Origin: Tritrichomonas musculus
Lineage: Eukaryota > Parabasalia > Tritrichomonadida > Tritrichomonadidae
Reading direction: 5' to 3'
Assembly: GCA_039105265.1 (NCBI GenBank)
Contig: JAPFFF010000007.1
Coordinates: forward strand, 6,076,001 to 6,140,000
DNA: 64,000 nucleotides
The number at the start of each line of letters is the position of its first letter. Within the stretch, counting starts at the first letter, position 1. This document shows positions 57,901 through 64,000 of this stretch, piece by piece. Made by a program: the position numbers and the translations under genes. The notes below the pieces were generated by a model. The model searched no databases. It worked only from the letters and a program-made list of their open reading frames with translations, and was not told the origin of the DNA.

Positions 57901-59155
57901 AAACAGAGTTGGATAGAATATGAGGACAATATGGTAAAGATTGTTTTTCAACAATGAAGTTTTTCTTAAATTTACCATCACATTTATTAACATGTTGTTC
58001 AAATCGTTTATGATTATTAATTCCTCTAACAACATATGATTTACATTTAGGACAAACTAACAATCCAGTTAATTTTTCAGCATCTTTGATATACATAATA
58101 TGAAGTATTTGACCTTTTGAATAAAGTAAGGCATTAAATGTTGTGTATGATTTATCAAAAAACCATTGTTCACTAATGTCATATAAACCAGTACCAAAAT
58201 ATTCATAAATGTTAACATTGATTTTATGCTTTTGTGCTGAAAGTTTCATTTCTTCCATTGTTGTACCATCATAATTATTCAAGAAATTAAGAGCTTCATT
58301 TGTGATTTTAGTTTTATATGGAAATCCATGTTCTTCACATAAAAGACGTCGTGCATGATTTGTTCTATCATTTAATTTATAACTTTTATAATTTAATAAT
58401 TTTGGATTAACACAAACAGCTAAAAAACGATACCAACACATTTTATCATCTTCATTATCAGTAATGATAAGTTTTGATTTGACAAGTTCTTCAGGAAGCT
58501 GTAATTTACCAGTAATTTTAACTAATCGTGAAATCGTAAATGCAACTGATGAAACAAAAGTAAGTTTAACTGATGACTCAGAAACTTCATAGTTATGTAA
58601 AACAGATTCAATATAAAATTTGATTTTTTCAAGGTCGGAATCTGTTTGAACAGTTATAGGAATATTTGATGAATATTTATAATTGATTGCATTAATTACT
58701 CGTTTTTCGTAATCATAACGGATTATTTCGCCATGTTGTTTTATGGGTATTTCAAAGATACCAGATAATTCAAAAGTTAACTTGAAAGGTTTCCGTTCTG
58801 ATTTAAAGACTACATCTTCAAGGTAATTAAATATATCATCAATGGTTGAAAATGAATTCAGATAATAAACAACTATTGGATCTTTATTTTGATTTTTGGT
58901 AACAACTTCTTGATCCTTTAATGCTTTTCTATGTTGTTCAAGTAAATTTATAGCAAGTTCATATTCATGTGGAACATTGACAACCAAGTAATCAATATCT
59001 TTACTTTGAAAATCATGACCAAAGTCTTTGAAGAAATTAATTAATTCTTCATTCTGGGCTTCAAATAACTTTTGAGCATATGGTTTTAATGGTTTCATTT
59101 CTTTTGGAGGAAGTGGTTTAAGTAATGGTTTATTTTTTAAAAGTTCATCAAGCAT
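54968..59155 (-). CDS. Element A protein-primed family B DNA polymerase with embedded HNH
   Basis: A 1395-residue frame from the first ATG (59155); the frame stays open upstream to 59284 without another ATG, through a GC-rich segment that may be foreign. Parts as in Element B: OTU-like DDKMCWYRFLAVCV, zinc-finger-like CPKC...H...HVNKC, exonuclease YDFETM (near 437), HNH module CHLCGEHFT...TLDRINNDIGHELSNC...ACASCNQLR (near 790-835), palm motifs DFNSLYPS (near 927), KISMNGSYG (near 1113) and ADTDSAYF (near 1218). Compared with B, a stretch of about a dozen residues (DAQGKAHEG) is added near the C-terminus, and it coincides with a GC-rich hairpin. The N-terminal module of the B polymerase is absent here. 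Confidence 0.9.
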   Translation of the reverse strand: MLDELLKNKPLLKPLPPKEMKPLKPYAQKLFEAQNEELINFFKDFGHDFQSKDIDYLVVNVPHEYELAINLLEQHRKALKDQEVVTKNQNKDPIVVYYLNSFSTIDDIFNYLEDVVFKSERKPFKLTFELSGIFEIPIKQHGEIIRYDYEKRVINAINYKYSSNIPITVQTDSDLEKIKFYIESVLHNYEVSESSVKLTFVSSVAFTISRLVKITGKLQLPEELVKSKLIITDNEDDKMCWYRFLAVCVNPKLLNYKSYKLNDRTNHARRLLCEEHGFPYKTKITNEALNFLNNYDGTTMEEMKLSAQKHKINVNIYEYFGTGLYDISEQWFFDKSYTTFNALLYSKGQILHIMYIKDAEKLTGLLVCPKCKSYVVRGINNHKRFEQHVNKCDGKFKKNFIVEKQSLPYCPHILSNSVYEYCLAHNLQFKPQEYYMTYDFETMEHSINESLTKSTTINSRLVPLSVSCCIKFSSGTLTKHFDARDKDFIIHWIEYMFNQAHLIINDKINFYKQMLNIEDPKDIVHDLETVTVFGFNSSRFDSNLFKQYFNHKGENCSWSVDNNSLIGSSTALKQFILKSDKISLRFIDAQAFIAGGTLKQFGIDFGGESNSSKGVFPYEAVNTENFNVVLSQSQPFEYKDFYSYLGQRFLITEEEYNLYLEDSKRFNTRWDYLLSYNDNDVEMMIKPIDNLINLNAQYNVDLISNLSLSKNSVCIKYALAYKDFDPSIDYNIINTSNTFIPSLNWWSYKCDSYYYQDERFNKLNPNKPQRNLNKVVSEDDFDEFMKLYNNPSTGKCHLCGEHFTNHNKPTLDRINNDIGHELSNCLLACASCNQLRNRSDDKVTRLRIQLNKYCRLHKLPSILSNEKEYYDLREGITGGLSMVMHRKNIRGVSHINKFKFEHNKVISYDTPNIVSHVVGVDFNSLYPSSFSSNYHEFNPYHGGIMYMPGSLITRFECYDENGNKNDEVYKKCMNIIYTKHRYEPNPELIFRAKVKLECPINKINDLINFPPVFRNFDIKNTEDVIGKYMYQYGKKNKISVIDKTDTKLTMTLDTMGEFKSFGCYYLWFLIDHGLKVIDILNLSLYEANKAFHPFVNEFMRKRQDIIAGKSSGNEKFYKISMNGSYGYDGMNTEKYSKVKICDSDKAYQSIVSDTYINGSRIADDTFLIQSNPKSFRCKTCIQTAFFTLDNAKFWYLTFIYDFMFKCLDTNKFHLTSADTDSAYFAIAGNMNESNDQVFKHIIKDQQFYDENIYKFMPDPSINTVYDEKKILGCCVEKYGDNQVALCPKCYTIWNNAFIDAQGKAHEGVTKSLKLKGVSLKTNKIVSSDYKDILDNQSVKSGKNINLQMNHNIMSKITINKNALTGFHNKMIVLTNEACAPFIKGLRANNYEVHES
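55233..55253. repeat. GC-rich hairpin pair inside PolB
   Basis: CACCTTCGTG (55234-55243) can fold as a small stem-loop and GGGCTTTGCCC (55243-55253) is a perfect hairpin with a TTT loop, the same type as at 20355 and 20403. The Element B polymerase lacks the corresponding codons, so this is an in-frame addition. Confidence 0.65.
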
Positions 59156-59256
59156 ACGTTTATAATTTGCTTTTTGGGTATGAATGACAGATTTTTCATT
59201 ATTGATTTGAGAAACAAATTTGGTTTGTGTAGTAGTATATACTAGTCGGTTTCCGC

Positions 59257-59279
59257 GGGGCACAGGCTGCCCACGCGTC
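59257..59279. repeat. GC-rich imperfect hairpin at the polymerase side of Element A
   Basis: CGCGGGGCACAGGCTGCCCACGCG can pair CGCG with CGCG and GGCA with TGCC around a CAGGC loop with small bulges. It stands out in composition next to the A-rich tract that follows and marks the zone between Elements A and C. Confidence 0.5.
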
Positions 59280-59284
59280 AACAC

Positions 59285-59506
59285 GAACTAGTTAAAAAAA
59301 ATAAAAAAAAAAAAAAAAAAAATAAAAAAGAAAAATAAAAAAAAAAACTTCTTCTTCTTTTCATGTTATCCCACCCACCCACCTCAACGCCTACCATCAA
59401 TGAAACGGCACAGGTACCCCACCCCACAACCGCCCATCTATGAAACGGCACAGGTACCTGCCCCGAGAATCTCGTACCTACTACCATCTATGAAATTTAG
59501 CTGACT
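59285..59506. repeat. Junction of Elements A and C: A-rich tract and direct repeats
   Basis: An A-rich tract (59291-59348) is followed by a C-rich run CCCACCCACCCACC (59370-59383) and three direct repeats that start CCATC(A/T)ATGAAA at 59394, 59434 and 59484; the first two continue CGGCACAGGTACC. No gene is supported here. The block may be the end region of Element C, but no second copy in inverse orientation is within the window to test it. Confidence 0.6.
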
Positions 59507-59632
59507 TTATTTCGATTCAAGAGCAGCTAACCTAGCTTCCATTGCTGCTATAGTATCCTTCAATATTACATTTTCTTCTTTAACTTTTTCAAGCTCGCTT
59601 ATCAAAGCATAATTATTTTTTATGAGATTCAT
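59507..59632 (-). CDS. Element C tiny coiled-coil ORF
   Basis: A 41-residue ORF (MNLIKNNYALISELEKVKEEN...) that is one continuous coiled coil and ends MEARLAALESK. The ending is very like that of the structural protein upstream (LEARLAALEAKCANIE). It starts within the last codons of the fibre gene. It may be a small trimerisation or chaperone-like peptide; it could also be a chance frame, though the shared ending argues against this. Confidence 0.5.
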   Translation of the reverse strand: MNLIKNNYALISELEKVKEENVILKDTIAAMEARLAALESK

Positions 59633-62180
59633 ATTCATCATAAACTTCAGGTCTGTATGAATAACTTACTGATTCTAAATTGACATCATAGTGATCGTTA
59701 TATCTGAATGTTCCACCATAATAGAAATAATATATAGAAAAAGTATTTTCACCTTTCTTGTAATGATAATATTCTGAGTCTTCACTATCAAATAAATATT
59801 CTCCTGAAATACCTTCATTATTACAAGAACCTTTTACTATTAATGATGATTTCTTTAATATTTTACATAAATCATCATTCAAATTCGTGATATTCGTTCG
59901 TAAATCCTCATCATTTGTTGTTCCATTGATGAAGTGAGTAGTAATTGATAATTCTTGAGTTATTTTTTCGGTTGATATTATTTCCTTTTTTGCAACATAT
60001 TTATTTTCACCCTCTAATGTCTCTATCCTACGTATAAGTACATCTAGACCTTCATTAGCTTCATCCACAGTAGGGTAATTATCAAACTCAGCCTCTAGCT
60101 CATTGACCTTCTCAGCTAACAACTTGAAACAAGGCTTGAGTGAATCCCTAAACATATTGCTGATATCCATAGCACCACTTAATGTCAAGGTTCCAGTATC
60201 AGGGTTATCATTCTCATCAGTAAAAGGTAGTTCATCTAGTTGCTTATACTCTTCCTCACACCAGGTAATTATAGGTGTTATATCTTTGGTTATGCTTCTT
60301 GCTGTAGTACCTGACATGAAGTTAATGCTATTTCTAACCAAATCACTCATACCTTTGGTTGACTTATGAGAGAATAACCTTTTAAGGAATCCTCCACCTT
60401 TTATGGTAGGAAAGCTTATACCATCTGGAAATAGCTGCATACCAATAGAACCTATTGACCCAGCTGTACCTGCAACTCCAAAAGCTAATGCTGTCCATGA
60501 GACTATACGTAAATTATCTACATCATCCTCCAGATGTTGAGTAACTTGTTCAGTCCTTGATACTCTACCTTTTAAGCTTTCCATAACAGTGTTCATTTCG
60601 TTAACATCATAGCTAATAACATCTACATTGTTGGTAACTAAGTTTAAATCACTCCTCATAGTAGTAATATTATCAGCAGTAATTATCTTAGAGGAGGTAA
60701 TATTATAATCAGTATATAAGGTTGTTGCCCCATTAGGATTTGGGGATACTTCATAAAATTGCTGCTTAATGATATACTCGAATGGGTTAGTAGTTGAATC
60801 CCAATGAACCTCATCTATTGGGTCAACATATTCATCAGCTAAATATATCTTAATATCCCTTGAGTCATTAGTAGTCGAAGCTGCATATGTATATTCAAGC
60901 TTTTCACATGAATCAAGTACACCATGTAAGAACAACCATACCTTGTCTCCTCCATTACCTTCTTTTCCAGTAGGTCGAACTGAGAACCTATTTGCATTTT
61001 TAGAACCTTCAAGGGTAATATCAAGGTAGAGTTCATCAATAGCACTAGTTTCTAATTTATTAGTCGCATTATTCATCTTATAGCACCTTATTGCTTCAAT
61101 ATCATATCCATCTTTTGTACCTCCTTGACTTGTTTGATATCCTAGACCATATTTCGAAAAAGGTTCTATCTCCCCTGTCTTTAATTTTACAAAACAGTCT
61201 ATTTTGCACTTACCTCCATGAATCATGTAATGTAGTATGTTATCAGGAGAGTAGTCATTAGGCTTATTAATCAGTTTCATGTTCCTCTCACTCCTCTTGA
61301 CTTGTATGTAGGTACCATCTTCACCATACTCATTCTCCTTATTTAATCCATTAACTAATCTACCATTGATATGACCTTGTATGTTATCACCTACCCATTT
61401 TGTACCATCCCATGATAAAAACCACTTATTACCAAAACAATACTCATTAAACCTAAACTCTAAGTCATTAGGTATAGTATATCCAGTATCTATGTTCCAT
61501 TGAAGTAACCAATACTTCTTGTTATCTATCACAACCTGACTAGTTGATGTAGGCTTATATAAGTATAGTACATCGCTTTTACGTAAACTTAATGCATTAT
61601 CAGCTTTTATTATAGAACACTTTATTGCCTTCTCTGTCTGTAAAGAATCAGTTATATATTCATTCATTATGCTCAACTCCCCATTCAGCCACAAGGTATA
61701 TGGGTTGAAGTCTAGTTTACTATCAAAAGCTATATTCATATATCCCATAATGGTACTATTATTTATACTGCATCCATTACTACTTTTAGTTATCAAAGGA
61801 GAATATACTTGACCATCCTTAACATATATGTAGAACTCCTTGACTAAATTACCACTTGTATCATATACTATATTCTTCCTCAATACTATCTTAAATATAT
61901 TAGTCTGGGTTTTTATATCATTGAGCTTATTAATGAAGTCTTCAGGCAAATTAACAAACTTAAGGATATTGTAAGTTGTTGTTGAAGACTCAAATGATAC
62001 ATACTGTATATTTTTATTTTTAATATCAACTTCTGGTAAACCTTCGACCTCATTAAATAAATGACCTGTCTGTACATAGTTATCTAAGTCACCCAAGGTT
62101 AATAACTGGCTACCTTTTCGAGTAGCATCCCCTATCTTAAACTGTATATCTCCTTTAAATCTTGTAGTAGTATCACTCAT
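59613..62180 (-). CDS. Element C fibre-like protein
   Basis: An 855-residue protein from the ATG at 62180 (MSDTTTRFKGDIQFKIGD). Beta-rich N-terminal two thirds with several WxxxxGTKWVGDN-like segments also seen in Element A (EWVGTNYSF), then the block YEVSPNPNGATTLYTDYNI, a coiled coil (about 555-585, MESLKGRVSRTEQVTQHLEDDV), a hydrophobic Gly-rich segment (WTALAFGVAGTAGSIGSIG), and more coiled coils and a Tyr-rich end. It matches the Element A fibre region over most of its length. Start 62180 is chosen over an upstream frame extension because the preceding gene ends at 62200. Confidence 0.75.
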   Translation of the reverse strand: MSDTTTRFKGDIQFKIGDATRKGSQLLTLGDLDNYVQTGHLFNEVEGLPEVDIKNKNIQYVSFESSTTTYNILKFVNLPEDFINKLNDIKTQTNIFKIVLRKNIVYDTSGNLVKEFYIYVKDGQVYSPLITKSSNGCSINNSTIMGYMNIAFDSKLDFNPYTLWLNGELSIMNEYITDSLQTEKAIKCSIIKADNALSLRKSDVLYLYKPTSTSQVVIDNKKYWLLQWNIDTGYTIPNDLEFRFNEYCFGNKWFLSWDGTKWVGDNIQGHINGRLVNGLNKENEYGEDGTYIQVKRSERNMKLINKPNDYSPDNILHYMIHGGKCKIDCFVKLKTGEIEPFSKYGLGYQTSQGGTKDGYDIEAIRCYKMNNATNKLETSAIDELYLDITLEGSKNANRFSVRPTGKEGNGGDKVWLFLHGVLDSCEKLEYTYAASTTNDSRDIKIYLADEYVDPIDEVHWDSTTNPFEYIIKQQFYEVSPNPNGATTLYTDYNITSSKIITADNITTMRSDLNLVTNNVDVISYDVNEMNTVMESLKGRVSRTEQVTQHLEDDVDNLRIVSWTALAFGVAGTAGSIGSIGMQLFPDGISFPTIKGGGFLKRLFSHKSTKGMSDLVRNSINFMSGTTARSITKDITPIITWCEEEYKQLDELPFTDENDNPDTGTLTLSGAMDISNMFRDSLKPCFKLLAEKVNELEAEFDNYPTVDEANEGLDVLIRRIETLEGENKYVAKKEIISTEKITQELSITTHFINGTTNDEDLRTNITNLNDDLCKILKKSSLIVKGSCNNEGISGEYLFDSEDSEYYHYKKGENTFSIYYFYYGGTFRYNDHYDVNLESVSYSYRPEVYDEYESHKK

Positions 62181-62199
62181 TTTAGTTAAATAAAACTTC

Positions 62200-64000
62200 T
62201 CATTCGATGTTAGCGCATTTAGCTTCAAGTGCTGCAAGTCTTGCCTCAAGAGTATCAATATATGCATCCTTCTGGTCTATCATTTCCTTCACTTCTACTT
62301 TAGTAATATAAGCAGTCATATCTATATCTTCTAATGGATGTTTTGTACTTGACTTATTTTCAAGCTCTTTGATTTTCTCGCACATGAATGCTATTGTACC
62401 CTTTAAAGTATCGCGATATGTCTTTGCAATATTAATACATGTATCAAATGAAACCATCATCTTATCAGCATCCTTCATTGTTATTTCAAGTTCAGGTTCA
62501 TCATCTGTTTCTTCATGATATGCCCATGCAAGAATCTTTTCTAATACATCTTCCTCTGCTAATGTCTCTGGGTTATCATTACGACGGAACCAACTTGGAA
62601 TATTAAATAATCCTATTCTATTTGCTACATATGCTTCTGCTGCTACTCCTGCTATAGCTGCTGCATCACCAGGATGATGTCTAACAAACTGCCATTGACC
62701 ATGTAAGAACCTTCTAGCAACATAACCTACTGCTCCCATAATAACCTGGGTAGTTGCACTTATAACACCATCTTGTTGGTACATTTCTATCACTCCATTC
62801 ACAATATTAATTACATGTAGTCTTCTTCTATCTATTGTAGCAACTACATTTCCATTATATAGTACTTGTGTTATTTCTTCACCAGTTGTTTCATCTAATG
62901 TGTCATTAAAAGCTAAAAGATTACCATGAGAATAAATATTATCCATTAGTTCTCCTCTTTGTTCATCACTCATTTGTTCTATCATTCTTGCTGTTATTGC
63001 TGGTGTTGTTCCTGGTACTGTCCAAGTATCTGTTGTGGCAACAAGGTCATAATGCTGATATCTAACTCCATTTGCATTGACTTCTATCTGTGAATTTATT
63101 CCAACAAATCGTACTTGACCTCCACTAATATTTGCTGTAGTTGGTGCTGAATAATCAATAGTAGCAACAATTGGATCAATAGTCTCTCCTCTATGATCAA
63201 TAATATTTATCCATGCTTCCATTGTTTGGTCATTCAAGTAAGGTTCTAATCCAATATCTCCATTTTGTACAAATGGTAAATTTAATCTGTCTTGCATAGA
63301 TAATTGTTCAATATCTCTCGCTGTGTATGTTGTTCCTTCCCATTCTATTGACCAATTATTATCAGTAGCTCTATGTATTCTATCTGTCATCTCAATATCA
63401 GCTGGTCTTATTAGAGTCCTTCGTTGAAATACATTATTATGGATAATGAGTTGGTCATTATAAAACAAATCATACACATTAAACCACTCTCTTCCATGAT
63501 ATTGGATACGTAAGATATCAGGATGACTAGCAACTAATGCATTTCGTTCTTCTCTTGTCATATCTGCAATATCTTCTAAGGTATACTGGATTCCAGATAT
63601 ATTGATAACAGGAACTTGATTCCTAAGTGCAATCGTAGTTGAAGCTGTATTTGTCATTGTAGTCTGTGGTACAGTTATATCTGTTCGAATCTCATCTGTT
63701 TCATCTGTAACAACCTGTGGCTGAACTTCTCTATGAGTTCTCTCTAATGATTGCTCAGTGGTTGTGATAGTATTTGTTGCATTATCAGTATCATTATCAG
63801 TTATTGTAATCGAGGATGAATTAATATTTAATGTTTCAGTTCCATTTGTATCTGGTCTATTCCTAAAGAAGTGTAAGACATTCGAACCAAGTGTAGCAAT
63901 AGCATTTCCTAACTGAGTCAGTGCATGTGTTGTCGAAAGGACAACCTGTGTAGCTGAGAATGATGAAATAGCTCCAGCAACAGGATTTTGAACAGTTGTT
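62200..64000 (-). CDS. Element C structural protein with internal repeats, open at right edge
   Basis: The frame is open from the right edge (first whole codon at 63999) to the stop at 62200, about 599 residues; an internal ATG lies at 63657, but the frame runs on upstream (SATQVVLSTTHALTQLGNAI), so the true start is outside. A module of pattern GxxYTxxDIxxM(T/S)xxxR occurs three times (ISGIQYTLEDIADMTREER, EGTTYTARDIEQLSMQDR, TTPAITARMIEQMSDEQR). A hydrophobic Ala/Gly-rich part follows (AAAIAGVAAEAYVANRIG), then a coiled-coil end (TLEARLAALEAK). The segment FxTxxxxAKTYRDTLK...CEKIKELEN resembles one in the fibre gene (MFRDSLK...AEKVNELEA). Confidence 0.7.
   Translation of the reverse strand, partial: TTVQNPVAGAISSFSATQVVLSTTHALTQLGNAIATLGSNVLHFFRNRPDTNGTETLNINSSSITITDNDTDNATNTITTTEQSLERTHREVQPQVVTDETDEIRTDITVPQTTMTNTASTTIALRNQVPVINISGIQYTLEDIADMTREERNALVASHPDILRIQYHGREWFNVYDLFYNDQLIIHNNVFQRRTLIRPADIEMTDRIHRATDNNWSIEWEGTTYTARDIEQLSMQDRLNLPFVQNGDIGLEPYLNDQTMEAWINIIDHRGETIDPIVATIDYSAPTTANISGGQVRFVGINSQIEVNANGVRYQHYDLVATTDTWTVPGTTPAITARMIEQMSDEQRGELMDNIYSHGNLLAFNDTLDETTGEEITQVLYNGNVVATIDRRRLHVINIVNGVIEMYQQDGVISATTQVIMGAVGYVARRFLHGQWQFVRHHPGDAAAIAGVAAEAYVANRIGLFNIPSWFRRNDNPETLAEEDVLEKILAWAYHEETDDEPELEITMKDADKMMVSFDTCINIAKTYRDTLKGTIAFMCEKIKELENKSSTKHPLEDIDMTAYITKVEVKEMIDQKDAYIDTLEARLAALEAKCANIE

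Larger units (their letters stand above)
20340..59284. mobile_element. Polinton/Maverick Element A (interrupted by Element B)
   Basis: A Polinton/Maverick of about 18 kb once the nested Element B is set aside. Parts from left to right: structural protein with acidic loop, packaging ATPase, coiled-coil protein, tiny membrane protein, amphipathic small protein, major capsid gene (split by B), three small genes, fibre-like region, cysteine-pair protein, second amphipathic protein, basic small protein, integrase, DNA polymerase B. It is older than B, since B sits in it. Apart from that insertion I count about one or two interruptions. No terminal inverted repeats were recognised, so both borders are approximate and the ends may be lost or decayed. 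Confidence 0.8.
59285..64000 (-). mobile_element. Polinton-like Element C, partial
   Basis: The right end of the window holds a third element fragment, recognised because its fibre-like gene matches that of Element A and its neighbour is a structural gene of related build. Codon use differs from A (less extreme A+T). Only three leftward genes are visible; the rest lies beyond the right edge. The visible genes look whole. The left border is somewhere in 59285-59506. Confidence 0.65.

Noticed and set aside
59278-59487. A 69-codon ORF at the A/C junction
   Set aside because: It consists of the junction repeats and the A-rich tract read backwards; composition is not protein-like.
59394-59495. 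Three direct repeats as a CRISPR-like array
   Set aside because: Only three units with unequal spacing (40 and 50 bp), in a eukaryotic context with no cas genes.
1-64000. tRNA, rRNA or other structured RNA genes
   Set aside because: No tRNA B-box with matching arms, no rRNA-like stretch and no riboswitch-like structure was recognised on either strand by reading.

Overview
The window looks like a chromosome segment of a parabasalid protist, most likely a trichomonad of the Tritrichomonas type. The evidence is strong A+T bias, the standard stop codons, long intron-free genes, very large BTB-like/ankyrin proteins, a cyclase-like multi-pass membrane protein typical of trichomonad families, and one gene with a perfect trichomonad initiator (Inr) match just before its start codon. 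No search could be run, so species and homologies are judged by eye.

Host part (1 to about 20,300). Genes sit on both strands with A+T-rich gaps of 0.2 to 1.6 kb. They are an unrecognised gene cut by the left edge, a type I membrane protein, an ARF-like GTPase, an ankyrin gene with a detached ankyrin-LRR remnant downstream, a 1357-residue cyclase-like membrane protein divergent from a membrane-anchored protein, a 1742-residue ankyrin protein, and a DHHC palmitoyltransferase. One gap holds a 370-bp imperfect inverted repeat that resembles a MITE.

Virus-like part (about 20,340 to 64,000). This is a nest of Polinton/Maverick elements. Element A (about 20,340-59,284) carries a structural protein, packaging ATPase, double-jelly-roll-type major capsid protein, fibre-like genes, integrase and protein-primed DNA polymerase B. 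Inside its capsid gene lies Element B (25,040-46,160; 21.1 kb). B has 700-bp terminal inverted repeats that begin 5'-AG and a perfect 6-bp target duplication TACCAT on both sides, so it is a clear and fairly young insertion. Element C (about 59,285 to beyond the right edge) shows only a fibre-like gene, a second repeat-bearing structural gene and a tiny coiled-coil ORF. B looks nearly whole with about one or two interruptions. A is older: it is split by B, has about one or two other interruptions, and shows no recognisable termini. C is seen only in part.

A and B share a gene kit but not a gene order: ATPase, capsid protein, amphipathic small protein, tiny membrane protein ending in a common motif, coiled-coil protein, cysteine-pair protein, integrase, a 110-residue protein of unknown role, a structural protein with an FG-GAP-like acidic loop, a fibre with a common C-terminal domain, and PolB. 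Points that stand out are an HNH nuclease module embedded in PolB of both elements, a gene carried inside the inverted repeats of B, LRRs of the host-surface (BspA/DUF285) kind in the B fibre, a TAAATG start context shared by many element genes, and short paired GC-rich hairpins that appear as an insertion in one of two otherwise equal repeats.
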